From contig NZ_AP018823.1 in assembly GCF_002217795.2 (NCBI RefSeq), positions 2,604,001 to 2,668,000 of the forward strand: a stretch of 64,000 nt of DNA, written 5' to 3'. This DNA comes from Aquitalea magnusonii. Its GTDB lineage: Bacteria; Pseudomonadota; Gammaproteobacteria; Burkholderiales; Chromobacteriaceae. A model generated the notes under the pieces. It ran no database searches, was not told the DNA's origin, and worked only from the letters and a program-made list of their open reading frames with translations. The number at the start of each line of letters is the position of its first letter. Position 1 is the stretch's first letter. Position numbers and translations under genes: made by a program. Below, piece after piece: positions 44,054 through 52,159 of the stretch.

Positions 44054-45253
44054 ATGACCAGTAAACCGCCAAGACAGATTCTGCTTGCCGAAGACAGCAG
44101 CAGTCAGCGCAAGCTGCTCAAAGAACTGTGTCAGCAGATCCCCAATGCCGTGGTACATGAAGCCGCCGATGGCAGTTGGGCCTTCCAGCTTAGCCGGCAG
44201 ATTCCCACGCTCGACCTGGTGATTACCGACCTGAATATGCCGGGCATGGATGGTATCGAGCTGGTGGAACACCTATCCCGCCAACCACATATTCCCTCGC
44301 TGCTGCTCATCAGCGGCCACTCGCCGGAATTGCTGGCCAACAGCGTGCGCGCAGCGCAAGAGCTGGGCTTCACCGGCATTGGTCATCTGGCCAAACCGAT
44401 TGATGACAATCTGTTCCTGACCGAAATCACCCGCCTGCTGGACTTGCCGCAGGACATCATCGACAACAAGAGCAGCCTGCCGCTGATCGACATCATCACC
44501 GGCCTGGCACACAACCAGTTTTGTGCGTTCTATCAGCCGATTTACGACCTGCGCCAGGGCAAGGCGGTGCAGATTGAAGCGCTGGCACGCTGGCGTCACC
44601 CCACCATGGGCATACTGGGGCCCAACCAGTTCATCGGCATGCTGGAGCATGAAGGCTTCATTTCCCTGCTGACCCACCGCATTGTGCAAACCGGCCTGGA
44701 TTTGCTGATCCGCGGGCCGGATACGCAAGATTTGCGCCTGTCGATCAACCTGTCGCGCCGCCTGCTGGACGACCGGGAATTTCTGGACTGGCTGGTGGAA
44801 CAAGTGGAATCGCGCGGCCTCGCGTTTGACCGCATTGTGCTGGAAATCACCGAAACCATGGCCTTCACCAATTTCGGCCACACGCTGGCCACCCTGCTGC
44901 GCCTGCGCATGCGCGGCTTCGAATTGTCGCTGGATGACTTTGGCACCGGCCACACCACACTAGAACACATCAAGAACCTGCCACTGACCGAACTGAAGTT
45001 CGATCGCATCCTGATCAAGGACATTCACCGCGACGCCCGCAGCCAGAGCATCATTGCCGGCATGGCCAATATCGCGCGCGAGCTGGGTCTGCGCATGGTG
45101 GCCGAAGGCATAGATAACCCCCAGGACCTGGACTTCCTGTGCGCGCACCATCCGGATATCGAACTGCAAGGCTTTTTGCTGTGCAAACCGGTGCCAGCCG
45201 AAGAGCTGGGCCGACACCTGTTTCCAAGTTGTCAGTCCAGTCGCCGCGCCTGA
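44054..45253 (+). CDS. Response regulator with EAL c-di-GMP phosphodiesterase domain
   Basis: Two-domain 399-residue protein. The N-terminal receiver domain (about 7-130) has Asp13/14 acidic pair (LLAEDSSS), phosphoacceptor Asp59 (VITDLNMPGMDG) and Lys114 (HLAKPID). The EAL domain (about 155-390) keeps EALAR at 175-179, INLS, EITE, DDFGTG, KFDR and AEGID, so it should hydrolyse c-di-GMP. No histidine kinase is adjacent, so its partner is elsewhere. The start ATG has no strong ribosome site. Confidence 0.93.
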   Translation: MTSKPPRQILLAEDSSSQRKLLKELCQQIPNAVVHEAADGSWAFQLSRQIPTLDLVITDLNMPGMDGIELVEHLSRQPHIPSLLLISGHSPELLANSVRAAQELGFTGIGHLAKPIDDNLFLTEITRLLDLPQDIIDNKSSLPLIDIITGLAHNQFCAFYQPIYDLRQGKAVQIEALARWRHPTMGILGPNQFIGMLEHEGFISLLTHRIVQTGLDLLIRGPDTQDLRLSINLSRRLLDDREFLDWLVEQVESRGLAFDRIVLEITETMAFTNFGHTLATLLRLRMRGFELSLDDFGTGHTTLEHIKNLPLTELKFDRILIKDIHRDARSQSIIAGMANIARELGLRMVAEGIDNPQDLDFLCAHHPDIELQGFLLCKPVPAEELGRHLFPSCQSSRRA

Positions 45254-45268
45254 GCCCGCCCAGCCGGT

Positions 45269-45670
45269 TCAGTCATCCACCCGACCACGCAAGGCCTTGA
45301 TGCCGCTGCGCCGGGATTTCCCCTCTAGCCTGCGCTGACGTGAACCATAGGTGGGACGGGTGGCCAGCCTGGCCTTGGGCTGGTGCGACACCGCATCCAC
45401 CATGGCTTGCAGACGCGCCAGTGCATCGTCCCGGTTCAACTCCTGCGTGCGGTGCTGCTGCGCCTTGATGATGATGACGCCCTGCTTGCTCAAGCGGGCG
45501 TCGGCCATGGCCAGCAGGCGCTGCTTGATGTGATCGGGCAGGCTGGAGGCCATCACGTCAAAACGCAGGTGAATGGCGGAGGACACCTTGTTGACGTTCT
45601 GGCCGCCGGCCCCCTGCGCCCGGATCGCCGTCAGTTCAACCTGGTTCGGATCAAGCGGATAACGACTCAC
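45269..45670 (-). CDS. arfB: Alternative ribosome-rescue factor / peptidyl-tRNA hydrolase
   Basis: ArfB (YaeJ) frees ribosomes stalled at mRNA ends by hydrolysing peptidyl-tRNA. The 133-residue protein has the catalytic GGQ at residues 22-24 (RAQGAGGQNVNKV) and a basic C-terminal tail (SRQRRLEGKSRRSG) that enters the mRNA channel. The start is taken as a GTG with GGGGAAGG 6 bases upstream; another GTG two codons earlier is possible. It overlaps the end of the isochorismatase-fold gene by 20 bp, so the two are probably co-translated. Confidence 0.9.
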   Translation of the reverse strand: MSRYPLDPNQVELTAIRAQGAGGQNVNKVSSAIHLRFDVMASSLPDHIKQRLLAMADARLSKQGVIIIKAQQHRTQELNRDDALARLQAMVDAVSHQPKARLATRPTYGSRQRRLEGKSRRSGIKALRGRVDD

Positions 45671-46256
45671 TGCCACCCTTCCCCGCCGCTAGGGCTTGCA
45701 ACACCTGGGCCGTACTACGCACCCGGCCCAGGCGCGGGAAAATATGCTTGACGGAAAACTGGTGACATTCCAGCACCTGGCAGCTCATGGCATCTTCGGC
45801 CAGCACCACCGCATAATTGCGCTCCCAGGCCGCACGCGCGGTGGAATCCACGCCGATATGGGTGGAAATGCCGGCCAGCACCACGGTGCGGATACCACGC
45901 CGACGCAGCTGCAAATCCAGCTCGGTGCCGTAAAACGCATTCCACTGCCGCTTGATGATCTGGATATCACTGGCAGCCACCTCCAGCTCGGCCGGTTGTT
46001 GCAACCAGTTGTCCGGCACCGGCGTGGCCGGCGGCACCAGATCGGTCGGCAACTGCAGCGCATCGCCACCATCCGCCGACCAGCCTACCCGCACCAGCAC
46101 CACCGGCGCACCGGCGGCTCGGAAGGCTTTGGCCAGCGCGGCGGAGTGCTCCAGCACCTGCTCGGTATCATAGGGCTGCTTGGCAAAACCCAGGATGCCC
46201 TGTTGCAAGTCGATCAGGATCAGGGCGGTGGTGGCGGGGTCCAGACGTTGCGGCAT
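45651..46256 (-). CDS. Isochorismatase-fold protein lacking the catalytic cysteine
   Basis: Isochorismatase-like hydrolase-fold protein of 201 residues. The Asp of the family triad is Asp16 (LILIDLQQG) and the Lys is Lys102 (IIKRQWNAFYGT), but the usual Cys is Gly135 (ISTHIGVDSTARAAWE). A Gly here is also found in the EntB isochorismatase domain, which uses no cysteine, whereas amidase-type members need the Cys. It therefore may be an isochorismatase-type hydrolase or a non-amidase. The start ATG follows GAGGA. It is followed by arfB with an overlap. Confidence 0.86.
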   Translation of the reverse strand: MPQRLDPATTALILIDLQQGILGFAKQPYDTEQVLEHSAALAKAFRAAGAPVVLVRVGWSADGGDALQLPTDLVPPATPVPDNWLQQPAELEVAASDIQIIKRQWNAFYGTELDLQLRRRGIRTVVLAGISTHIGVDSTARAAWERNYAVVLAEDAMSCQVLECHQFSVKHIFPRLGRVRSTAQVLQALAAGKGGSESLSA

Positions 46257-46318
46257 GGCATTCCTCAAAAGTGACAAGACAGGCTCTGACGATACTACTG
46301 CCAGTGCCGCTTCAACAA

Positions 46319-46352
46319 GAAAAATGGCGAAGCGCCGCAGCGATTCGCCATT
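46319..46352 (-). terminator. Terminator after the nitronate monooxygenase-like gene
   Basis: 9-bp stem AATGGCGAA / TTCGCCATT with a 12-base loop, followed on the minus strand by TTTTTC. It lies 42 bp after the stop. Confidence 0.72.
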
Positions 46353-46393
46353 CTCTACCAACCGGTCCAGCCAGACCGGGTTTGCGTACCTTG

Positions 46394-47638
46394 TCAGTCC
46401 GGCAAGGCTACCTTGCCATCCTTGCTGAACTGGTAGTCCTTGAACACGTGTTCGGCGCTGAGGATCTGGTAGCTGCCGTCTTCATTGCGACGGGTCGTAT
46501 CCTTCAGGCGGTAGGTGTACTGACCGCAGGTCCAGCAATCGAAATTACGCATATGGGTACACAGACAGGTCTTGTCCATCACCTTGATGCGGCGCTCGCC
46601 CGGATGGGCTGCCACTTCGCGGTTGTACGCCTGGATATAGGAACAGCTACCATTGGCATCCAGCAGATAGCCGTAAGCCTCGCAATTGGGGCGAATGCCA
46701 TCGCCGATAGCCGGGCAGGACTTGATCATGCGCATCGGGTAACCGGTCGGCGACAACTGGTTCACCTCAATATCATCTTCGGTGGCCTTGAAGTATTCCT
46801 GCTGCACTTTTTCCGGCAGGCCGCATTCGCGGGTGACGGTGAAGCGGGTGGCTACTTGTACGGCACTGGCACCGTTTTCCAGGAAGCCGACTGCATCGCT
46901 GCCGGTAAAGATGCCACCAGCCGGAATCAGCGGGATGTCCAGCTGTTCTGCCTGCATCCAGGCGCGGATTTCCGCCACGATGGTGGCCAGATCGTACTCT
47001 GCCCAGTCCATGCCAAAGCCCAGATGGCCGCCAGCCAGCGGGCCTTCCACCACCACGTAGTCCGGCAGACGGCCGGTACGGGACGACTTTTTCAGGAACA
47101 GCTGCAAGGCGCGCAGGGACGAAACAATGATGCCCAGCTTCACGTCGCGAAAACGCGGGTGATCTTCAATCAGCGAGAAAGAGCCCAGATGCAGACCGGC
47201 CGCCAGGGTAATGCCGTCAATACCGGCATCCATGGCGGTTTGCATACGCACGCGCAGGGTTTCCTTGGGCGCGTTCATGGTGAGCTTTTCCATACAGTTG
47301 ATGAAAATCAGCCCGTCGCCCTTTTTGGCCTCCATGGCGGAGCCCACGTGCAACCTGGTTGCCTCGGCCAGGATGTCCAGGTCGAACTTCACCACCGACT
47401 TGTCGGCGTTCTCGACGTTGAATTTGTACTGCTTGAGCTTGTCCTTGACAAACTTGGTGTTGAAGCGACGGTCCGTCACCGTGGGTACCATGGCATCGGA
47501 GATATGGCCGATGCCACCCAGACGGGCAGCCTCCAGCGACAGGGCGACGGTGGAGATGTCCACGCCCATGCCACCCACCATGATGGGAACCAGTTCATGC
47601 TTGCCCAGACGCAGGCGGAAATCGTCAACACACTTCAT
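46394..47638 (-). CDS. Nitronate monooxygenase-like flavoprotein
   Basis: FMN-dependent TIM-barrel protein of the nitronate monooxygenase/2-nitropropane dioxygenase family, 414 residues. Family features are VPIMVGGMGVDIST at the N terminus, the phosphate-binding IPLIPAGGIFTGSDAVGFLENGA and VQVATRFTVTREC. It also has a long C-terminal extension with several cysteines (KTCLCTHMRNFDCWTCGQY) that standard members lack and that may bind a metal or disulfide. Natural substrate uncertain. The ATG follows GAGG. Confidence 0.85.
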   Translation of the reverse strand: MKCVDDFRLRLGKHELVPIMVGGMGVDISTVALSLEAARLGGIGHISDAMVPTVTDRRFNTKFVKDKLKQYKFNVENADKSVVKFDLDILAEATRLHVGSAMEAKKGDGLIFINCMEKLTMNAPKETLRVRMQTAMDAGIDGITLAAGLHLGSFSLIEDHPRFRDVKLGIIVSSLRALQLFLKKSSRTGRLPDYVVVEGPLAGGHLGFGMDWAEYDLATIVAEIRAWMQAEQLDIPLIPAGGIFTGSDAVGFLENGASAVQVATRFTVTRECGLPEKVQQEYFKATEDDIEVNQLSPTGYPMRMIKSCPAIGDGIRPNCEAYGYLLDANGSCSYIQAYNREVAAHPGERRIKVMDKTCLCTHMRNFDCWTCGQYTYRLKDTTRRNEDGSYQILSAEHVFKDYQFSKDGKVALPD

Positions 47639-47824
47639 TTTGATGCACCTCAGTTTGGCTGGGCGGCATTATCCCCCATCCCTCGCCACAAAATCCACTT
47701 TTCTAGAGTTTTTGCTCACACCCCAGGTAAGTGGTGCTGAACAACAGCAGGGCAGGACCGACAGACAGGCATCCACACGCAGCATAGACCGGCTTTGTTA
47801 CGCCCAGTGCATGGCAGGCCCTGA

Positions 47825-48286
47825 TCAGAGCGGAAGCTGATGGCGGCTGTCTTTCAGGGTTTTCATCACGATGTGCGAGCAGATATCGCGCATGCCGGGC
47901 ACCTTGTTGAGACGCTCCACAATAAAGTCGGAAAACGCCGCCAGATTACGGCAACGCAGCTGCAGGATGTAATTGCACGGCCCGGTCACCACATAGGCAG
48001 CCGTCACCTCCTCAAAGGCCTGCATCTGCTGCAGGAACTCGCCATGCCAATCATCGCGGCTGCGATCCAGCGTTACCTGCACAATGGCTTCCAGCTCGAA
48101 GCCCAGCGCCACGGCGTCCAGCTCGGCACGGTAGGCGCGGATCAGGCCCTCCTCTTCCAGCGTTCGTACCCGGCGCAAGCAGGCAGAAGGCGACAGCGCC
48201 ACCTGCTCGGCCAGGTCCTGATTGCTCAGGCGGCCATTGTCCTGCAAGGCGCGCAGGATGCGCATGTCGATTGCGTCGAGCTGCAT
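47825..48286 (-). CDS. Lrp/AsnC-family regulator next to kynU
   Basis: Lrp/AsnC-type regulator of 153 residues from the ATG at MQLDAIDMRIL; an in-frame ATG eight codons earlier is possible. It has a winged helix (LSNQDLAEQVALSPSACLRRVRTLEEEG) and a RAM ligand-binding domain (AYVVTGPCNYILQLRC, GMRDICSHIVMKTLKD). It is divergent from kynureninase, the same arrangement as KynR with kyn genes in pseudomonads, so kynurenine-responsive control of kynU is a good inference. Confidence 0.87.
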   Translation of the reverse strand: MQLDAIDMRILRALQDNGRLSNQDLAEQVALSPSACLRRVRTLEEEGLIRAYRAELDAVALGFELEAIVQVTLDRSRDDWHGEFLQQMQAFEEVTAAYVVTGPCNYILQLRCRNLAAFSDFIVERLNKVPGMRDICSHIVMKTLKDSRHQLPL

Positions 48287-48301
48287 TTGCACGTTTCTTT
48301 C

Positions 48302-48327
48302 ATTATTCATTCACTAATTCGAATAAT
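48302..48327. promoter_or_regulatory. Operator candidate between the Lrp-type regulator and kynU
   Basis: ATTATTC-N12-GAATAAT, a 7-bp inverted repeat, with palindrome ATTCGAAT (48317-48324) inside its right side. It lies 16-41 bp upstream of the regulator start used here and about 95 bp before kynU, consistent with an Lrp-type site. Confidence 0.5.
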
Positions 48328-48421
48328 CTGCAAAATACTGGCAATCAGCAAGCAGAACTTGCAATTGTTCACAATCAAGCCAGTGCTACCATGATGTTTC
48401 CCCCACCAAGGAGACTACACC

Positions 48422-49672
48422 ATGCTGACGCGTGAACACTGCCTGGCAGCCGATGCCAGCGACGAACTGGCCGGACTGCGCCAGCAATTCCGACTGCCGC
48501 AAGATGTGATTTATCTGGATGGCAACTCGCTGGGCGTGCTGCCACAGGCCGCTGAAGAGCGCAGCCTGCAAGTATTGCGCGCGGAATGGGGTGAAGGGCT
48601 GATCCGCAGTTGGAATACGGCCGGCTGGTTCGAGCTGCCGCGTCGGCTGGGCAACAAGCTGGCGGGGCTGATCGGTGCCGGCAGCGACGAAGTGGTCATC
48701 ACCGACACCACCTCGCTCAATATCTTCAAGGCACTGGCTGCCGCCATCCGCATCCAGCAGCAAGCCGCCCCGCAGCGCAAGGTGATTGTCTCCGAGCGCG
48801 ACAACTTCCCCACCGACCTGTACATGATCCAGGGCATGATGGACCTGCTGCAGCAAGGCTATGAAATGCGGCTGATCGACGACAGCCTGCCGCTGGAACA
48901 AGCATTGAACGAAGACGTGGCGGTGCTACTGCTATCGCACGTCAATTACCGTACCGGTGCCATGCATGACATGGCGGCAGTGACGGCGCAGGCACGCCGT
49001 CATGGCGCCCTCACCATCTGGGACCTGGCCCATGCGGCCGGTGCCGTACCGGTCGACCTCAATGCAAGCGAGGCCGACTTTGCCGTGGGCTGTACTTATA
49101 AATACCTGAATGGCGGACCGGGCTCCCCGGCCTTCATCTGGGTGGCAGCACGCCATCAGGACCGCTTCTGGCAACCACTATCCGGCTGGTGGGGGCACTC
49201 TCGTCCGTTTGACATGGCGGCGGACTACCAGCCTGCCCACGGTATACGCCGCTTTTTGTGCGGCACCCAGCCCATCCTGTCCATGGCACTGGTGGAGTGC
49301 GGACTGGATGCCACCTTGCAAACCAGCATGACGGCACTGCGCGAAAAATCGCTGGCACTCACCGACCTGTTCATCCAGCTGGTGGAACAACGCTGCGCCC
49401 ACCATCCGCTGACCCTGATCACCCCGCGGAATCACGCACAGCGCGGCAGCCATGTCAGCTATCGTCACCCGCAAGGCTATGCGGTGATGCAGGCGCTGAT
49501 CGCCCGTGGGGTGATTGGCGACTACCGCGAACCGGAAGTGCTGCGCTTTGGCATCACCCCGCTCTACCTGCGCCATGTTGACGTATGGGATGCGGTGGAA
49601 ACCCTGCGCGACATTCTGGATGGCGCCAACTGGGATCAGCCGCAGTTCCAGCAGCGCCATGCGGTGACCTGA
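48422..49672 (+). CDS. kynU: Kynureninase
   Basis: PLP enzyme that cleaves kynurenine to anthranilate and alanine in tryptophan degradation. The protein has 416 residues. The PLP lysine is Lys227 in [15 protein letters not shown], and [15 protein letters not shown] holds the cofactor Asp. [11 protein letters not shown] at the N terminus and [12 protein letters not shown] are family signatures. The ATG follows AAGGAG. kynA and kynB are not nearby. A terminator shared with gltX follows. Confidence 0.96.
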   Translation: MLTREHCLAADASDELAGLRQQFRLPQDVIYLDGNSLGVLPQAAEERSLQVLRAEWGEGLIRSWNTAGWFELPRRLGNKLAGLIGAGSDEVVITDTTSLNIFKALAAAIRIQQQAAPQRKVIVSERDNFPTDLYMIQGMMDLLQQGYEMRLIDDSLPLEQALNEDVAVLLLSHVNYRTGAMHDMAAVTAQARRHGALTIWDLAHAAGAVPVDLNASEADFAVGCTYKYLNGGPGSPAFIWVAARHQDRFWQPLSGWWGHSRPFDMAADYQPAHGIRRFLCGTQPILSMALVECGLDATLQTSMTALREKSLALTDLFIQLVEQRCAHHPLTLITPRNHAQRGSHVSYRHPQGYAVMQALIARGVIGDYREPEVLRFGITPLYLRHVDVWDAVETLRDILDGANWDQPQFQQRHAVT

Positions 49673-49690
49673 TTCCCTGCCCATGCGCAC

Positions 49691-49719
49691 AAAAAAAGCC
49701 ACCCCGCAGGGTGGCTTTT
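49691..49719. terminator. Bidirectional terminator between kynU and gltX
   Basis: Stem AAAAGCCACCC / GGGTGGCTTTT with a 4-base loop and A/T runs on both sides. It ends both convergent genes. Confidence 0.88.
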
Positions 49720-49759
49720 AGGCTGCTGAGAAAGTGATTGGGTTCGTCTGAAAAACCGC

Positions 49760-51145
49760 TCAGGCGCGCAGGCGGCGCAGCACTTCTTCCTTGCCGATCA
49801 GCGCCAGCACGGCATCCACCGACGGAGTCTGGGTGGTGCCACACACCAGCACGCGCAGCGGCATGCCCAGTTGGCCCATCTTGATGCCTTCTTCGGCGCA
49901 GAACGGCTTGAACAGTTCGTGGATGCTTTCGGCGGTCCAGCTATCCAGTGCCGCCAGCTTGTCGGCAAAGCGGCCCATGCGTGCCACGGCGTCGCCAGCC
50001 AGGTGTTTTTCCACATCGGCAGCAGCGGCTTCGCGTTTCTTGTAGAAGTAATCCACTTCCACGGCCAGCGCGTTCAGGTCCTGGATGCGCTCTTTCACCA
50101 GCGCAATCACGTCCTCAATGGCCGGGCCGGTGGCGGTATCCACACCTGCGGCAGCCAGACGCGGGGCAATCAGCGCTGCCAAGCGGCTGTTGTCAGCGGC
50201 CTTGATGTGCTGGGCGTTCAGCCACAGGAATTTTTCCTGGTTGAAACGGCTGGCCGAGGCGCTGACCGCTTCCAGGCTGAACCATTCGACAAACTGCTTC
50301 ATGTCGAAGAATTCGTCATCGCCGTGGCCCCAGCCCAGACGGGCCAGGTAGTTGAGCAGCGCTTCCGGCAGGATGCCCTTGTCGGCGTAGTCCACCACGC
50401 TCACCGCGTCGCGGCGCTTGGACATCTTCTGGCCGTCCTCATTCAGGATCATCGGCAGATGGCCATACACCGGCAGCGGCGCATTCAGCGCCTTCAGGAT
50501 GTTGATCTGGCGCGGGGTATTGTTGACGTGGTCGTCACCGCGGATCACATGGGTGATCTGCATGTCCCAGTCGTCCACCACCACGCAGAAGTTGTAGGTG
50601 GGGCTGCCATCCGGGCGGGCGATGATCAGATCGTCCAGCTCGGTATTGGAGAATTCGATACGGCCCTTCACCGCGTCGTCCCAGGCGACAGTGCCGTCCA
50701 GCGGGGTGCGGAAGCGGATTACCGGCTCCACATCAGCCGGAATGGCCGGCAGGGTCTTGCCCTCTTCCGGACGCCAGCGACGGTCGTAGCGCGGTTTTTC
50801 ACCCTTGGCTTCCTGCTCGGCGCGCATGGCTTCCAGCTCTTCCTTGCTGCAATAGCAGCGGTAGGCATGGCCGGATTCCAGCAGCTGCTGGATGACTTCC
50901 TTGTAGCGGTCAAAACGCTGGGTCTGGTAGAACGGACCTTCGTCATAATCCAGGCCTACCCAGTGCATGCCGTCCATGATGGCCTTGACCGACTCCGGCG
51001 TGGAGCGTTCAAGGTCGGTGTCCTCGATGCGCAGCACGAAAACGCCGTTGTTCTTGCGGGCATACGCCCAGGAAAAGAGTGCGGTACGCACGCCACCAAT
51101 GTGCAGATAGCCGGTAGGGCTGGGGGCAAAGCGGGTACGGATCAT
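49760..51145 (-). CDS. gltX: Glutamyl-tRNA synthetase
   Basis: Class I aminoacyl-tRNA synthetase that charges tRNA-Glu. From [12 protein letters not shown] the protein is 461 residues. It has the HIGH-like motif [11 protein letters not shown] and the KMSKR motif, plus the usual [10 protein letters not shown] and [12 protein letters not shown] segments. The frame is open 30 codons upstream but that extension has no family similarity. A ribosome site is weak (GGA). Convergent with kynU. The C-terminal anticodon-binding domain is complete. Confidence 0.96.
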   Translation of the reverse strand: MIRTRFAPSPTGYLHIGGVRTALFSWAYARKNNGVFVLRIEDTDLERSTPESVKAIMDGMHWVGLDYDEGPFYQTQRFDRYKEVIQQLLESGHAYRCYCSKEELEAMRAEQEAKGEKPRYDRRWRPEEGKTLPAIPADVEPVIRFRTPLDGTVAWDDAVKGRIEFSNTELDDLIIARPDGSPTYNFCVVVDDWDMQITHVIRGDDHVNNTPRQINILKALNAPLPVYGHLPMILNEDGQKMSKRRDAVSVVDYADKGILPEALLNYLARLGWGHGDDEFFDMKQFVEWFSLEAVSASASRFNQEKFLWLNAQHIKAADNSRLAALIAPRLAAAGVDTATGPAIEDVIALVKERIQDLNALAVEVDYFYKKREAAAADVEKHLAGDAVARMGRFADKLAALDSWTAESIHELFKPFCAEEGIKMGQLGMPLRVLVCGTTQTPSVDAVLALIGKEEVLRRLRA

Positions 51146-51195
51146 GATGGAATGAGGTCCAGCCGGATGAAGAAAGGCGCTATTGTACGCCGCCA

Positions 51196-51220
51196 ACAAA
51201 ACAGCCCGCAAATGCGGGCT
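51196..51220 (-). terminator. Terminator after the LysE-family gene
   Basis: 8-bp stem AGCCCGCA / TGCGGGCT with a 2-base apex; the minus strand continues GTTTTGTT. It lies 67 bp after the LysE-family stop, upstream of gltX. Confidence 0.6.
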
Positions 51221-51286
51221 CGGATTATCGGCCAAGCCCTCCCGCTTGCCAGACTGAGGGAGGGCCGGAGAACGGTTCAGAACAGA

Positions 51287-51919
51287 TCAGATCAGCGCGC
51301 TGACCACCGGCAACATATGGGCTGGCAGCATCTGCGCCATCAGCCAGAACGCAGTACCGGCCAGCATGGCGGCCATGCCGCAGTTGAAGGCACGCAAGCG
51401 CCGTGGCGAGGCCAGCCAGCGGCGGATGGCCACGCCACTGCCCGCCCACAGCGCAATGCAGGGCAGGCCCACGGCAAAGGTGATGACGGCAAACAGCAGG
51501 CCGGCAGCCAGCGGGTCCATATGCTTGGGCAAAAACACCACCGCAATATTGAAACCCATCAGCCACACTTTGGGGTTGAGCCAGTTGAACAGCAAGCCAC
51601 CAGAAAAGCCCATCGGTGCCGCCGCGCCATCCGCCTTGTCCACCGCCCCTGCCCGCGCCATGCCCCAGGACAGCCACAACAGATAACTGCAGCCGGCCAG
51701 TGCCAGATACAGCTGCACGCTGCTGATCAGCCCTGCCACCTGCCCCAGGAATACCGTCATCAGGCCGATCTGCACGGCCAGTCCCAACGCCATGCCCAGC
51801 AAGGCCGGCAGCGTGCGGCTGAAACCGTAATTGACGCCGGACGAGGCCAGCACCAGGTTGTTGGGGCCGGGGGTGATGGACATCACCAGCAGATAGGTGA
51901 CCAGGGCAACAAGATTCAT
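51287..51919 (-). CDS. LysE-family amino-acid exporter
   Basis: Inner-membrane LysE/RhtB-family exporter, 210 residues with about six helices. The signature SITPGPNNLVLASSGVNYGF is near residues 14-33, and LLFNWLNPKVWLMGF near 112-126. Likely exports an amino acid or a metabolite. The ATG follows GGAG. It is divergent from a MocR-type regulator with a long palindrome between them, so control by that regulator is likely. Confidence 0.88.
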   Translation of the reverse strand: MNLVALVTYLLVMSITPGPNNLVLASSGVNYGFSRTLPALLGMALGLAVQIGLMTVFLGQVAGLISSVQLYLALAGCSYLLWLSWGMARAGAVDKADGAAAPMGFSGGLLFNWLNPKVWLMGFNIAVVFLPKHMDPLAAGLLFAVITFAVGLPCIALWAGSGVAIRRWLASPRRLRAFNCGMAAMLAGTAFWLMAQMLPAHMLPVVSALI

Positions 51920-52042
51920 GACAACTCCAGGGCAGTGCTGGCGGTGGACAGGCTTGCCGTAATCCGGCTTGTGGCCCGACAGGCAAACCCTGCCACCGCA
52001 CCATGTTTTTGATGCTGCCATGGTACGTAAAGCGACTGGACA

Positions 52043-52107
52043 ATAACAGATTCAGAAAAATACAATTGAGACCATAACAGTTATGCAATCTCCAAACTGT
52101 TATGGTC
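52043..52107. promoter_or_regulatory. Palindromic operator region between LysE-family and MocR-type genes
   Basis: GACCATAACAGTT (52070-52082) and AACTGTTATGGTC (52095-52107) form a perfect 13-bp inverted repeat around 12 bp. ATAACAG also occurs as a direct repeat at 52043-52049 (31 bp before the copy in the left arm). MocR regulators commonly use such mixed direct and inverted sites. Confidence 0.72.
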
Positions 52108-52159
52108 CACTTTGCCAAAAACTGTGCCGGACAGCCGTCCGCCGCCCAAGGAATGCACC

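Noticed and set aside
49871..52012. 713-codon plus-strand frame over gltX and the LysE-family gene
   Set aside because: Long only because of GC-rich antisense bias; both minus-strand genes have full family signatures.
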